Assembly (NCBI GenBank): GCA_902801125.1
Contig: CADCGT010000004.1
Coordinates: 28,550-92,549 of the forward strand
DNA: 64,000 nt
Direction: 5' to 3'
DNA from: an uncultured Pseudomonadota bacterium
Lineage (GTDB): Bacteria > Pseudomonadota > Alphaproteobacteria > Rs-D84
Position numbers and translations under genes: made by a program. Positions 25,538 through 36,287 of this stretch are shown one piece after another (positions within the stretch are counted from its first letter, which is position 1; each line of letters opens with the position of its first letter). The notes below the pieces were generated by a model. The model did no database searches. It had not been told where the DNA came from and saw only the letters and a program-made list of their open reading frames with translations.

Positions 25538-26296
25538 CTATTTCTTTCTGCTTTTGCGTTTTTTATCGTCACCGATATACTTACGATTTGTAATTTTATT
25601 CAAAATCGCGTCCGGACTTAAAGATTTAAACCGCAAAAACCAATTCCGGCCATCCCCAGATTTTGTTGCACTGTGCGCTTCGCGTGCGGTATTTGGTGCC
25701 GGAATTATAACATCGTCGCCCGGAATCCATTCTGCCGGCGTGGCAACGCGAAAGGCATCCGATGTTTGCAGGGCGATAAGAACGCGTTTGATTTCTGTGA
25801 TATTACGCCCCACGGCCTTTGGGTAATACATAATTGCGCGAATAATGCCACGCGGGTCAATTATAAACACGGCACGCACGGTATCTGTATTTCCCGACGC
25901 GTCATGAATCATGCCATATTCGCGCGCAATCGCGCCGGCGTTATCCGCGACAATTGGGAATTCGATATCCATATCTTTCCATCCTTGGAATACTATGTCG
26001 CGTTTAATCGCCTGAATCCAGGCAATATGCGACGGATTTGAATCAACCGACAACCCCAACAGTTCTGTATTTAATGCCGCAAATTCATCATGCATGACCT
26101 GGAAAGTCATAAATTCGGTTGTGCATACCGGCGTAAAATCACCCGGATGCGAAAAGAAAATAACCCATTTCCCACGATAATCGTGCGGAAAATGCACATA
26201 TCCGTTTGTGGTGTTTGCACCAAATTCTGGCGCGGCCTCGCCGATGGTCGGCATACATTTTTGTTCGCATTCATTGTCATATAAAAAATCATTCAT
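25538..26296 (-). CDS. Peroxiredoxin (AhpC/TSA, Prx6-like)
   Basis: Reduces hydrogen peroxide and organic peroxides. 252 residues. The peroxidatic Cys is in HPGDFTPVCTTEF near residue 58. The long C-terminal domain (from about residue 160) and the DPRGIIRAIMYYPKAVGRN segment match the Prx6/archaeal type. A very basic tail (DDKKRKSRKK) follows. The gene is flanked on both sides by the ACACTAACCACT repeat. Confidence 0.92.
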   Translation of the reverse strand: MNDFLYDNECEQKCMPTIGEAAPEFGANTTNGYVHFPHDYRGKWVIFFSHPGDFTPVCTTEFMTFQVMHDEFAALNTELLGLSVDSNPSHIAWIQAIKRDIVFQGWKDMDIEFPIVADNAGAIAREYGMIHDASGNTDTVRAVFIIDPRGIIRAIMYYPKAVGRNITEIKRVLIALQTSDAFRVATPAEWIPGDDVIIPAPNTAREAHSATKSGDGRNWFLRFKSLSPDAILNKITNRKYIGDDKKRKSRKK

Positions 26297-26408
26297 TTAA
26301 TACCTCCTTTGATTTTTATATGATATCGCATCGACAAATAATTTTCCGTAAGATAGAAATCCGCCCGTGCAGGCAAAAACCCGCGAATTTTCGCGGGTTT
26401 CAACAATC

Positions 26409-26431
26409 ACTAACCACTAACACTAACCACT
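26409..26431. repeat. REP-like repeat, copy 2 (single arm plus partial)
   Basis: ACACTAACCACT at 26420-26431 preceded by ACTAACCACTA, the same units as at 25443-25532 and in the same orientation as the arm at 25521. Confidence 0.7.
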
Positions 26432-27674
26432 ATTTATATATACATGTGCCGAATTGTTGGGCCATCATAGATTTTTCGGCCGATGTCATTTCTGCAACCG
26501 GAACGATGAAGCAACGCGTACTGTCGCGCAATATAAACAGGTTTGTTCCACGTTTATATGCGTTTTGCATATCGTCCATTTGCGCCGGTGTAAAGAAAGC
26601 ATTTTGGGTCAACGCCGAATTGGTAAGTCCCGCCTGGACAACGGTGTTCGCCGTCGCGTAATCATAGATTTCTTGACGCGATTTTATTTCCATATATAAA
26701 TCTACATTGCCACCGACGTTAGTTTTTTTTTGCGTGTCTGGGAATGCGACACTGGTCGCAATGGCCGCCGCATTTTGCAACCCCGAATACGTATTTGAAG
26801 TATCGCGTGCCGGTAAATTCAATTGCATATCATCACCACACGCCAAATTCATGCGATTTGTATAGGACGCCAAGACCGCATCAACCGCCGTTTCCCAATC
26901 GGACGCCTTTTTGTTCATATCAAGGCTAACAATCTTTTCCGCCCAGCCCCAGATGTTCGCGCCGACATTACCGGCGTTCGCAAAACGCGAAACCATTTCC
27001 GCCGAACCGCCCGGAACGCCCGCACCACAGAAATCGGTCAATTGCGACATCAACATACTTGATGTTTCATTGCCATAGGCCAATGCCACCGAATGGCATG
27101 ATAATGCGGCCTCTAATTCCTGGCGCCGGGCAAGACACTGGGGCGAATGTGCCTTGGTCAATTCGGTCGCCATATTCGACATAGACATCCACGCCATCAA
27201 TTCTTGTTGAACATAGGACGGGCACAGATGTGCCGCCGTATTCACGCCACCAACACCCATCTTGGTTCCCGCTGCAAAATTCGGCAACAACATAGATGTA
27301 TCTTTGCGCAGGCACATCAAGACATAGTTGTACAATTCACTTTCGGTTGCGTATGCGCAACGACCGGAAACCTGGCCTGGGACAACGGTTATATCACCAC
27401 AATAATCGGTTAAACATCTGTCGATTTTGGTGCGACACGCACTGTCCACATCGGGGACATTTACCATGTAATATGTATTCCGCTGGTTAGTTTTATACGC
27501 ATTTGCCAACCCGGTATTCCCACGCAGGCCATTCGCCGTTCCAACCGCAACCGTCGGATTTATGATTCCACCGCGCGCATTATTGTTTGCAACCGTTCCC
27601 GCCGACACGCCATACGCAGACGCACCGACAACACATGCGCAAATTGGACCAAAAATTTTGAATAAATGTTTCAT
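26430..27674 (-). CDS. Secreted cysteine-rich protein of unknown function
   Basis: 414 residues. An export signal (MKHLFKIFGPICACVVGASAYGVSA) precedes a domain with spaced cysteines in CRTKIDRCLTDYC, GRCAYATE, MCLRKD, PQCLARRQ, LSCHS and a final STRCFIV...FGTCIYK. This suggests a disulfide-stabilised periplasmic or surface protein. I do not recognise the family. No clear operon partner. Confidence 0.6.
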   Translation of the reverse strand: MKHLFKIFGPICACVVGASAYGVSAGTVANNNARGGIINPTVAVGTANGLRGNTGLANAYKTNQRNTYYMVNVPDVDSACRTKIDRCLTDYCGDITVVPGQVSGRCAYATESELYNYVLMCLRKDTSMLLPNFAAGTKMGVGGVNTAAHLCPSYVQQELMAWMSMSNMATELTKAHSPQCLARRQELEAALSCHSVALAYGNETSSMLMSQLTDFCGAGVPGGSAEMVSRFANAGNVGANIWGWAEKIVSLDMNKKASDWETAVDAVLASYTNRMNLACGDDMQLNLPARDTSNTYSGLQNAAAIATSVAFPDTQKKTNVGGNVDLYMEIKSRQEIYDYATANTVVQAGLTNSALTQNAFFTPAQMDDMQNAYKRGTNLFILRDSTRCFIVPVAEMTSAEKSMMAQQFGTCIYK

Positions 27675-27773
27675 TGAATCCCCTCTCTTAAGGATTATTT
27701 TATCACAGGCGAATCAAAAACGCAACACTTGATTTATGGTTGATTTTACAATTTTTGATGATAATATCGAAAT

Positions 27774-28848
27774 ATGATTTTACCAAACGAAGTTTTGAAT
27801 GAAATTAAAGATAACCTGATTGCAATTCGGGGGTTTCTTTGACCCCGATAAATTACGGGAACAAATTGCCGAAATAACACAAAAATCTTTGGCCCCCGAT
27901 TTGTGGGATGACCCGGATGCGGCGCGCGCATTATTACAGAAAAAATCTGCATTGGAACGCGAACTGAATGAATTTGTCACGATGGACGATGAATATAAAA
28001 ACATCGTCGAACTGTACGCGATTGCGCCCGACGATGCCGATGTCATAGACGGTATTGAAAAATTGGCGACACGTGTCCAGCACGCAAAATATATTACTTT
28101 GTTCAATAATCCGGCGGACGGCAACGACGCATTTTTGTTTATCCAGGCCGGGGCCGGCGGAACCGAGGCCCAAGATTGGGCGCAAATGTTGACACGCATG
28201 TATACGCGATGGGCCGAACGGCATAACTTTGCGGTAGAGGTTGTCGAAGAACACGAAGGCGACACCGCAGGCATAAAAAGTATTACAATGCGAATTATCG
28301 GCGAACGCGCGTATGGGTGGTTGCGCAATGAAATCGGGGTGCATCGGTTGGTACGAATTTCGCCTTTTAATGCGAACGGTAAACGCCAAACCAGTTTTGC
28401 ATCTGTGGACGTGTGGCCGGATGTTGATGATTCCATACAAATTGAAATAAATGATAAAGATTTGCGTATCGACACATACCGTTCATCGGGCGCGGGTGGG
28501 CAACACGTAAATAAAACCGACAGCGCCGTTCGCATAACACACATTCCAACCGGAATTGTCGTTACGTGCCAAAACGAACGCAGCCAATTTCAAAACAAAG
28601 ATATGGCAATGAAAATGCTGCGGTCGCGATTGTATGAACTGGAATTAAAAAAACGCGCCGCGGCGGAAGACGCCGCCAAGGCCGCCCAGAAAAAAATTGA
28701 ATGGGGCAGTCAGATTAGAAACTATGTATTGTATCCGTACCAGTTGGTCAAAGATGTTCGCACCGGGTTTGAAACGACGGATTCGGATGCCGTGCTGGAC
28801 GGGGATTTGGATGGTTTTATGTTAAGTCTGTTGCAAGGTGGATATTAA
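27774..28848 (+). CDS. prfB: Peptide chain release factor 2, with programmed +1 frameshift
   Basis: Releases peptides at UGA and UAA. Translation starts at ATG 27774. After 22 codons the in-frame UGA (27840-27842) is bypassed by a +1 slip at CTT TGA C, aided by the internal Shine-Dalgarno-like GGGGG just upstream, exactly as in E. coli. The second frame continues DPDKLREQIAEI to 28848, about 358 residues total. SPFNANGKR carries the SPF tripeptide that reads the stop codon, and SSGAGGQHVNKTDSAVR holds the GGQ catalytic loop. Autoregulation by RF2 level is expected. Confidence 0.97.
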
Positions 28849-28851
28849 AAT

Positions 28852-29571
28852 ATGAAAAACCCAAAATTTGTTAAGGCAATAAAAAATACCTTTCCCGGCG
28901 TTTATGATATAACAGAACCGGATGTTTTGGGGATAAATTCAAATATATTGATTGCGCACACGCCAAAGAAAAAAATCGTATGTAAATTTGATGAAGAATC
29001 TGTTTGTCGTCATGACCGATATGTTTCTGAAAAACTGCGCAAAAACGATATTTGCGTGCCGAATATAAAGATTGCAAATTATGACGGATTGTTCTTTACC
29101 ACATACGAATACAACCCGAATAAAACGTTGGCCGAATGGATTAAATTAGGATTGCCGCGCGATTTGATTTTTTCAATATACTGTGATGCAATGGACGTGG
29201 TTTATAAAATATCAAATGTGAACATCCCGGTCCAGAAAATGTCGCGCGATATGTTCAATTCACATCAAGATTTTATCGCAAACAAAATTTTCGATATGCC
29301 AATGAAACTGTATCACAATGATTTACATGCAGGAAACATTTTGCTGGGGCCGCGATGGGAATTCGCCGGACTGTTAGATATGGCATCGGTATCTATGACA
29401 ACATTGAATACATTTTTGGCATCTGTGGCGGTAAAATACCCGTGTTATTGTTCGGAAACTGATTTTTGGGGACTGGTAAAACACTGGGAAAAAATCAGTG
29501 GCCAAAGCATAGACCGCGAACGTTTCAAATCCATATGCAATATGATTCATCCACGCAAATGTTCGCGTTGA
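28852..29571 (+). CDS. APH/choline kinase-like phosphotransferase
   Basis: 239 residues. LYHNDLHAGNILL is the HxDxxxxN catalytic loop of aminoglycoside/choline kinase-type enzymes, and LLDMASVSM replaces the usual DFD/DFE metal site with D-M-A. The N-lobe is short. Three bases separate it from prfB. The substrate could be a lipid or sugar headgroup. Confidence 0.7.
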   Translation: MKNPKFVKAIKNTFPGVYDITEPDVLGINSNILIAHTPKKKIVCKFDEESVCRHDRYVSEKLRKNDICVPNIKIANYDGLFFTTYEYNPNKTLAEWIKLGLPRDLIFSIYCDAMDVVYKISNVNIPVQKMSRDMFNSHQDFIANKIFDMPMKLYHNDLHAGNILLGPRWEFAGLLDMASVSMTTLNTFLASVAVKYPCYCSETDFWGLVKHWEKISGQSIDRERFKSICNMIHPRKCSR

Positions 29572-29620
29572 TTTATGCTTGCAATTTGGACAATAACAAA
29601 TATAATATGGACTGGCACAC

Positions 29621-29697
29621 GCACCCGTGGCTTAACTGGATAGAGCATCGCCCTCCGAAGGCGGGGATTGCGCGTTCGAATCGCGCCGGGTGCGCCA
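29621..29697 (+). tRNA. tRNA-Arg(CCG)
   Basis: 77 nt, acceptor GCACCCG/CGGGTGC, anticodon loop CTCCGAA, GTTCGAATC T-loop, encoded CCA. Promoter CTTGCA (29578-29583), 17 nt, TATAAT (29601-29606). A GCCATAC/GTATGGC hairpin overlaps and follows the 3' end. Confidence 0.97.
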
Positions 29698-29758
29698 TAC
29701 TTCGCCAAGGCTTCGTATGGCAGGCCATGTATTAGCGCCCCGCGTATTTGGAGTTACG

Positions 29759-30202
29759 ATGAAGAAAATTATCGTTTTATTTTCCCTGGTTTTAATGACT
29801 GCGTGTAACAGTGTTTACATCAAACCAAACACAATGGAACCGGGCAGTACCGTTTATGCCCAACGCGGCGGTTTTTCAATGATACGCGGAATAAAAGAAA
29901 AATTGGAAAATCATAATTTTGTTGTCACCGTTGGAAAATTAAAGGGCGAATCTTCGGTTGATGTTGATAAAGTCGAAATGCCAAATGATGCAAAATACAT
30001 CGTTCGCGTAAACGAACAGACCGAATCTTTTATGCCGTGGTGGTGCGTGTTTAACGGTTTTTGGTGGTGGAAATTTAGCGTTTCAATCGCAGACCAGAAA
30101 ACCGGCGAAGAAATATTATCTTGGCGCGGACGCGGTTGCCAAAACAGTTCTTTGCGCAAACTGGACCGATTCTTGGACGAATTAGAAATTAAAAATAATT
30201 AA
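29759..30202 (+). CDS. Lipoprotein of unknown function
   Basis: 147 residues. Lipobox LVLMTAC places the acylated Cys at about residue 16. A Trp-rich segment (PWWCVFNGFWWWKF) sits near residue 100. The start follows GGAG. Ten bases separate it from the next membrane protein gene. Envelope location is likely; function unknown. Confidence 0.75.
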   Translation: MKKIIVLFSLVLMTACNSVYIKPNTMEPGSTVYAQRGGFSMIRGIKEKLENHNFVVTVGKLKGESSVDVDKVEMPNDAKYIVRVNEQTESFMPWWCVFNGFWWWKFSVSIADQKTGEEILSWRGRGCQNSSLRKLDRFLDELEIKNN

Positions 30203-30212
30203 AGGATAAAAT

Positions 30213-30923
30213 ATGAATAATGATGCAGTAAAACAGGCCTTTCCGGGATACGATGCCGAACAAGAAAGAATAGTACAGCAAGAACAAGAACGCGTTGCCA
30301 AGGCATTGGAAAAAGCCAACAAGGCCGAAGCAAAACGCGTGGCGCGCGATAAAAAACGCGCGGAAAGCCTGCCCCCGTTTTTAATGGTGCGGTCGGGTTT
30401 GTTGAATCAATGGGTGTGGCCTTTGATTTCTGGGGGTGCCTTTGTTGGATTGGGAATTAACGAAAAAAAACTTGCCCACCCAGAACTGCTTTTGGGCGCC
30501 ACTGGCTTTCTGTTTTTCTTGACTTTCTTGTGGGCTTTACATGTAACACCAAAAATACACGAGGCGTTAAAAAATGACATGCGGAACATACGCCAAGAAA
30601 TACTCAGATACATGGGCAGCCCTGATTATCAAATTGATTTAACCGATGAAATCTTCAGTGACAAATTGGCGCGGATTCTGGTGCAACATATTTCAAAACA
30701 TAATCCGGGGTTGTTTGATAAAATGATGCAAAATCCGGATTCGGTTGCCGATATAAATGTGGCAGAAAATATCATACTGGGGCATTTGAAATCGTACCCA
30801 GATGCCGCACAAAAAATTCTAGATACATTTGATATTGAAACCATGCCGACAAAAGTGCAAAGAAAAGTGAACAGATACGCAAACAATTTGCGCAATTATA
30901 TGTCCAGCCAAAAATCAAGATAA
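30213..30923 (+). CDS. Hypothetical membrane protein with N-terminal coiled coil
   Basis: 236 residues. A highly charged helix (residues 15-55) precedes two membrane spans (WVWPLISGGAFVGLGI and LLLGATGFLFFLTFLWAL), then a soluble helical C-terminus. The ribosome-binding site AAAGGAT is clear. Probably co-transcribed with the upstream lipoprotein. Not recognised. Confidence 0.65.
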   Translation: MNNDAVKQAFPGYDAEQERIVQQEQERVAKALEKANKAEAKRVARDKKRAESLPPFLMVRSGLLNQWVWPLISGGAFVGLGINEKKLAHPELLLGATGFLFFLTFLWALHVTPKIHEALKNDMRNIRQEILRYMGSPDYQIDLTDEIFSDKLARILVQHISKHNPGLFDKMMQNPDSVADINVAENIILGHLKSYPDAAQKILDTFDIETMPTKVQRKVNRYANNLRNYMSSQKSR

Positions 30924-30926
30924 CAA

Positions 30927-30955
30927 AACCGGCGCAAAACGCGCCGGTTCTTTTA
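30927..30955 (+). terminator. Intrinsic terminator
   Basis: AACCGGCGC-aaaac-GCGCCGGTT followed by a T-rich tract, between convergent genes. Confidence 0.85.
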
Positions 30956-30970
30956 TTTTTATATTCAATA

Positions 30971-31594
30971 CTATTCATCGATTTTTGCGTATTCACAGAA
31001 ACCTTCGTTTGTGTCACAACGGGAAATTGTGCCTTCGCTTATAAAATAACCCTGGGCGTGCAGACAGGCCGGGCAAACCTTTGGGGCCTCGGTTCCAATG
31101 TGCCACATACCACAATTTGTGCAACGCCACATAACGATTTTATCTTGTTTGAACAATGTACCGTTTTCAATCGCATCGGCCAGCGCACGAAAGCGCGATT
31201 CGTGATACCGTTCGGCAAGGCCGATATTCTTTAATATTTCGGCAATGGAATCAAAACCTTCTTCGGCCGCAATTTGCGCAAAACGCGGATACATATCGGT
31301 GTTTTCTTCGTGTTCGCCGTATGCCGCCGCATTTAAGTTTTCCAATGTTGTGCCAATTTTGCCCGCCGGGAAAGACGCGGTTATCTCGATAGCGCCGCCT
31401 TCCAGAAATTTAAACAGGCGGGATGCGTGTTCGCGTTCTTGTTCTGCGGTCTCAAGAAATATTTTACCGATTGCCTGGTACCCTTCATCTTTCGCGCGGG
31501 ACGCAAAGAAAGAATAACGATTGCGCGCCTGGGATTCGCCGGCAAATGCAATCAACAGGTTTTTTTCGGTTTTTGTGCCTTTTAATGAGTTCAT
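30971..31594 (-). CDS. rbr: Rubrerythrin
   Basis: A diiron peroxidase that detoxifies hydrogen peroxide in oxygen-poor cells. 207 residues. Ferritin-like ligands are in AFAGESQARNRY, ETAEQEREHASR and GLAERYHESRF. The C-terminal rubredoxin domain has CTNCGMWHIG and CPACLHAQGY. About 20 further residues (RCDTNEGFCEYAKIDE) carry two extra cysteines. The start follows AAGGAGA. Its presence points to an anaerobic or microaerobic host niche. Confidence 0.93.
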   Translation of the reverse strand: MNSLKGTKTEKNLLIAFAGESQARNRYSFFASRAKDEGYQAIGKIFLETAEQEREHASRLFKFLEGGAIEITASFPAGKIGTTLENLNAAAYGEHEENTDMYPRFAQIAAEEGFDSIAEILKNIGLAERYHESRFRALADAIENGTLFKQDKIVMWRCTNCGMWHIGTEAPKVCPACLHAQGYFISEGTISRCDTNEGFCEYAKIDE

Positions 31595-31657
31595 ATTTTT
31601 CTCCTTAGATTGAAAGTGTCCAAATCATACCATGCCAAGGCATAAAAAGCAAAATAA

Positions 31658-33416
<1,759 letters not shown>

Positions 33417-33423
33417 TTAAAAA

Positions 33424-33452
33424 CTTGCAATTTCCAGTATAAAGATTATAAT
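33424..33452 (+). promoter_or_regulatory. ssrA promoter
   Basis: CTTGCA (33424-33429), 17-nt spacer, TATAAT (33447-33452), the same -35 type as the tRNA genes in this window. Confidence 0.8.
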
Positions 33453-33454
33453 CG

Positions 33455-33780
33455 TTGTGTCACGCAAGTGGTGATGATTCTGAACCCATTGTGGAATAGA
33501 CGTTTTGGACCCGGGGGCGGTACCCGGCACCTCCACCAATAAAAATATGGGGGGTGTACAAGTTTCGACAGACGTAATAAAGGCAAATGGCTGAATCCGA
33601 CGTGGTGTCGTTAAAGACCAACAAAAAAATGAATGCGAACGATAATGTTCGTCTTGCAATGGCTGCCTAAGATATAGGTTGGATATAATTGGCAATGGTT
33701 GATTATGTCCGTTTGGCTTTTTGCGGGGCTGGCCGGGTGCCTGGCACCAGAAACCCGGCAACCAGAAATTAAACTTTAAC
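33455..33780 (+). ncRNA. ssrA: tmRNA, circularly permuted two-piece form
   Basis: Rescues stalled ribosomes and tags the product. The acceptor (3') piece comes first, ending GGACCCGGGGGCGGTACCCG ... CACCTCCACCA at 33538. The coding (5') piece starts GGGGGTG at 33550, and its first seven bases pair with CACCTCC. TTTCGACAGACG near 33563 is the conserved tmRNA 5' motif. The tag frame is GCG at 33635 to TAA at 33668, encoding ANDNVRLAMAA. This permuted order is typical of Alphaproteobacteria. The exact 5' and 3' ends are estimates. Confidence 0.92.
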
Positions 33781-33800
33781 AGGAACAAAAGGGTAATAAA

Positions 33801-34028
33801 ATGTTAGGAAAAGTAAAAAAATTGTTTTTTGGTGGTATGTTTGTAATACTGTATACATCTTTCGTCGCCCAATTGGTGTATGTGTTGGGCTGGGTTGCGA
33901 TTGCCGAAGGTAAATTTGCATTTTTGGCTTTGTTGGCGGTTGAATGGTTGGTTATTATTGCGGCACGCTATCTTTCAAAACGTTCGGGTGGCAATGCCCA
34001 GCACGGCTTTAACGGTCGCCGTCGTTAA
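33801..34028 (+). CDS. Small membrane protein
   Basis: 75 residues with two membrane spans (FGGMFVILYTSFVAQLVYVLGWVAI and FAFLALLAVEWLVIIAARYL) and a basic tail. The start follows AAAGGG. Not recognised. Confidence 0.65.
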   Translation: MLGKVKKLFFGGMFVILYTSFVAQLVYVLGWVAIAEGKFAFLALLAVEWLVIIAARYLSKRSGGNAQHGFNGRRR

Positions 34029-34083
34029 AAGACCAAGACAGATATATTATGAATCCCCGGTTTCTGGGGATTTTTTATTACCC

Positions 34084-34111
34084 TTGAAAAGTCATAAAAA
34101 TAGTTTATATT
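34084..34111 (+). promoter_or_regulatory. Promoter of the Lon-like gene
   Basis: TTGAAA (34084-34089), 16 nt, TATATT (34106-34111). The ATG at 34121 is nine bases later with no Shine-Dalgarno sequence. Confidence 0.65.
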
Positions 34112-34120
34112 TATCTTGCT

Positions 34121-35878
34121 ATGAAAGAATTTATTTTACCTTGTCGGGATTTGGTTGTGCATCCGGGGATGACACTGCCGGTTTATGTTGATAATCCAAT
34201 ATCTATTGCGTGCGTCGAAGGCGCGGTTGCGTCGCATGGGCGAATTGTCGTCGCACCGCAACACAGTATTGCATACCCCACAAGCCCAAGCGATATGTAT
34301 GAATACGGCACAATCGGCGATGTGGTCCAAGTCTTGCGCATGCCGGATGGCGCATTGCATACAATTGTGCGAACGACCGATGTGGTAAAAATAACCGATA
34401 TGACAATTGAAAACGGCGTGTTTTCGGGCGCGGTTGAATATATTCCAATCGCAAACGATGAAAACGATGAACGCACAATACTGATGCGGGAAAAGGTTTT
34501 TGAAACAATTCAATCAATGGCCGCGTTTCGCAAATTCAAAATGGATAAATTGCGCAGTGTGATTCAAAACTATCCGATGCCGGCATTTGTTGATTCTGTG
34601 ATTCAGACCGCCGAAATTGATACAGATTCTGCGTTAAAGATTTTAACTATTCCGTCTTGGTATGACAAAATGGTTGCCTTGTTCGAACGCGTTCGCGTCA
34701 TGTTCGAAGCGGCCAAGGTCGAAGATTCTATAAATCGCCGCGTTAGCATGCAGATGGAACACGGTCGACGCGAAGCAATTTTGCAAGAAAAAATGCGCGC
34801 AATTCAAAAAGAAATGGGCGAAGAAGATGAAGAAACAGACACGGTCAATATGCGTAAAAAAATTGAAAAATCCGCAATGCCCGATGATGTCAAAGAAAAG
34901 GCATTAAGTGAATGGAAGCGCATGCGCAATATGTCGCCAATGTCAAACGAAGGTGGCCTTATTAAAACATATCTTGATGAATTGTTGTCTATGCCGTGGG
35001 GGGTTGGTGATAAATCGGATATAAATTTGGACACCGCGCGCAAAATTCTGGACAGCGAACATTCCGGCATGCGCGCCGTCAAAGAACGCATATTGGAACA
35101 CATTGCCGTTATGAAAAAAACCGGTTCCACCAAGGGCAGTATTTTGTGCCTGGTCGGGGCGCCGGGTGTTGGTAAAACATCGCTGTGTAAATCTATTGCG
35201 AATGCGTTGGGGCGTAAATACGCGCGCATTTCACTTGGTGGTGTATCGGACGAAGCGCATTTCCGTGGCCACCGCAAAACATATATTGGGTCACAACCTG
35301 GGCGCATTATGGATGCCCTTAAACGGGCGCACGCAAATAATCCGGTTATTGTTCTGGACGAAATTGATAAGATGGGGCGTGATTGGCGGGGCGACCCGGA
35401 ATCTGCGTTGCTGGAAGTGTTAGACCCGGAACAAAATAAATCGTTCCGTGACCATTATTTGGAAGTAGATTTTGACCTTTCTAATGTAATGTTTATCGCA
35501 ACCGCAAACAGTTTGAATATGTCCAGCGCATTAAAAGACCGTATGGAAATTATCGAAATGCCGGGATACAGCGAAGATGAAAAAGTGCAAATCGCACGCG
35601 AACATTTAATTGGGCGCGCCGCGGCGGATACGGGATGGAACATGGACAATATAAACATTTCTGATGATGCGATTCGTCATATTATTCGCAAATACACCGC
35701 CGAAGCCGGCGTTCGCCAATTGCAACGTGAATTGACGGCGATTTTACGACGAACATTGCTTGAAAACGATGGCGAAGATGTTCCAACGGAATTCACAATC
35801 CAAAAAATTGATGACTTGCTTTCGTTGCACCAATCCGCCGGCTTTTCAAAGCGCATCGGTTTCGGCATTAGTATATAG
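34121..35878 (+). CDS. lon: Lon-like AAA+ unfoldase lacking the protease domain
   Basis: 585 residues against the usual 780-820. The N-terminal LON substrate-binding domain starts FILPCRDLVVHPGMTLPVYV, a coiled-coil linker follows, then the AAA+ module with Walker A GAPGVGKTS near residue 347, Walker B VIVLDEIDK near 412, sensor and RQLQRELTAILRR. The chain stops at SAGFSKRIGFGISI, where the linker to the Ser-Lys peptidase domain would begin. The bases after the stop encode an unrelated gene, so no frameshift within this window restores it. Proteolysis is impossible for this chain alone. It may act as a chaperone, or another protein supplies the protease. Confidence 0.9.
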   Translation: MKEFILPCRDLVVHPGMTLPVYVDNPISIACVEGAVASHGRIVVAPQHSIAYPTSPSDMYEYGTIGDVVQVLRMPDGALHTIVRTTDVVKITDMTIENGVFSGAVEYIPIANDENDERTILMREKVFETIQSMAAFRKFKMDKLRSVIQNYPMPAFVDSVIQTAEIDTDSALKILTIPSWYDKMVALFERVRVMFEAAKVEDSINRRVSMQMEHGRREAILQEKMRAIQKEMGEEDEETDTVNMRKKIEKSAMPDDVKEKALSEWKRMRNMSPMSNEGGLIKTYLDELLSMPWGVGDKSDINLDTARKILDSEHSGMRAVKERILEHIAVMKKTGSTKGSILCLVGAPGVGKTSLCKSIANALGRKYARISLGGVSDEAHFRGHRKTYIGSQPGRIMDALKRAHANNPVIVLDEIDKMGRDWRGDPESALLEVLDPEQNKSFRDHYLEVDFDLSNVMFIATANSLNMSSALKDRMEIIEMPGYSEDEKVQIAREHLIGRAAADTGWNMDNINISDDAIRHIIRKYTAEAGVRQLQRELTAILRRTLLENDGEDVPTEFTIQKIDDLLSLHQSAGFSKRIGFGISI

Positions 35879-35904
35879 GGTGTAATATAAAAGGGGATAA
35901 ACCA

Positions 35905-36285
35905 ATGTTTGTTGATGAAGTAGATACGTTTCCCAAAGATGGTTATAAAATCTATCAAAAAATACCAGAAATTTTTGAATCAAAAGATGTAAAGATAGAG
36001 TATAGCAAGGAAAGTCGTCCGTATCGTGGACTTGCTGTGGTTACTACATATAATATACACTCTTCGAATGGTGTTTGGGTACGTGCTACTCGTACATCTT
36101 TTCCTAAGTATAAAGGATTACTGCCATCGGTCTACACAATCTTGTATAATGCGCACCCGATACCGGACAGCGTACATTATGCTGAAACACTTTACACCAA
36201 AAACGAATATTGGGGCAAACGCATATACCGCGCACTGGTATTGAACTGCAAATCTGTTCCACAGCCATCAACCAAGGAAATGTAA
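35905..36285 (+). CDS. Hypothetical protein
   Basis: 126 residues, soluble, basic and Tyr-rich (SRPYRGLAVVTTYNIHSSNGVWVRATRTSF). The start follows AGGGG. It lies between the truncated lon and tsaB and is possibly part of the tsaB operon. Not recognised. Confidence 0.6.
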   Translation: MFVDEVDTFPKDGYKIYQKIPEIFESKDVKIEYSKESRPYRGLAVVTTYNIHSSNGVWVRATRTSFPKYKGLLPSVYTILYNAHPIPDSVHYAETLYTKNEYWGKRIYRALVLNCKSVPQPSTKEM

Positions 36286-36287
36286 AA

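Noticed and set aside
25443..26431. Short repeats that could be mistaken for a CRISPR array
   Set aside because: Only a few copies, inverted orientation, no regular spacers and no cas genes.
33417..33788. 123-codon minus-strand ORF
   Set aside because: It is antisense to the tmRNA gene, whose RNA features explain the conservation.
35878..36285. The gene after the Lon-like protein as a frameshifted Lon protease domain
   Set aside because: The translated sequence has no Ser-Lys dyad region or GLAWT-type motif and has its own ribosome-binding site.
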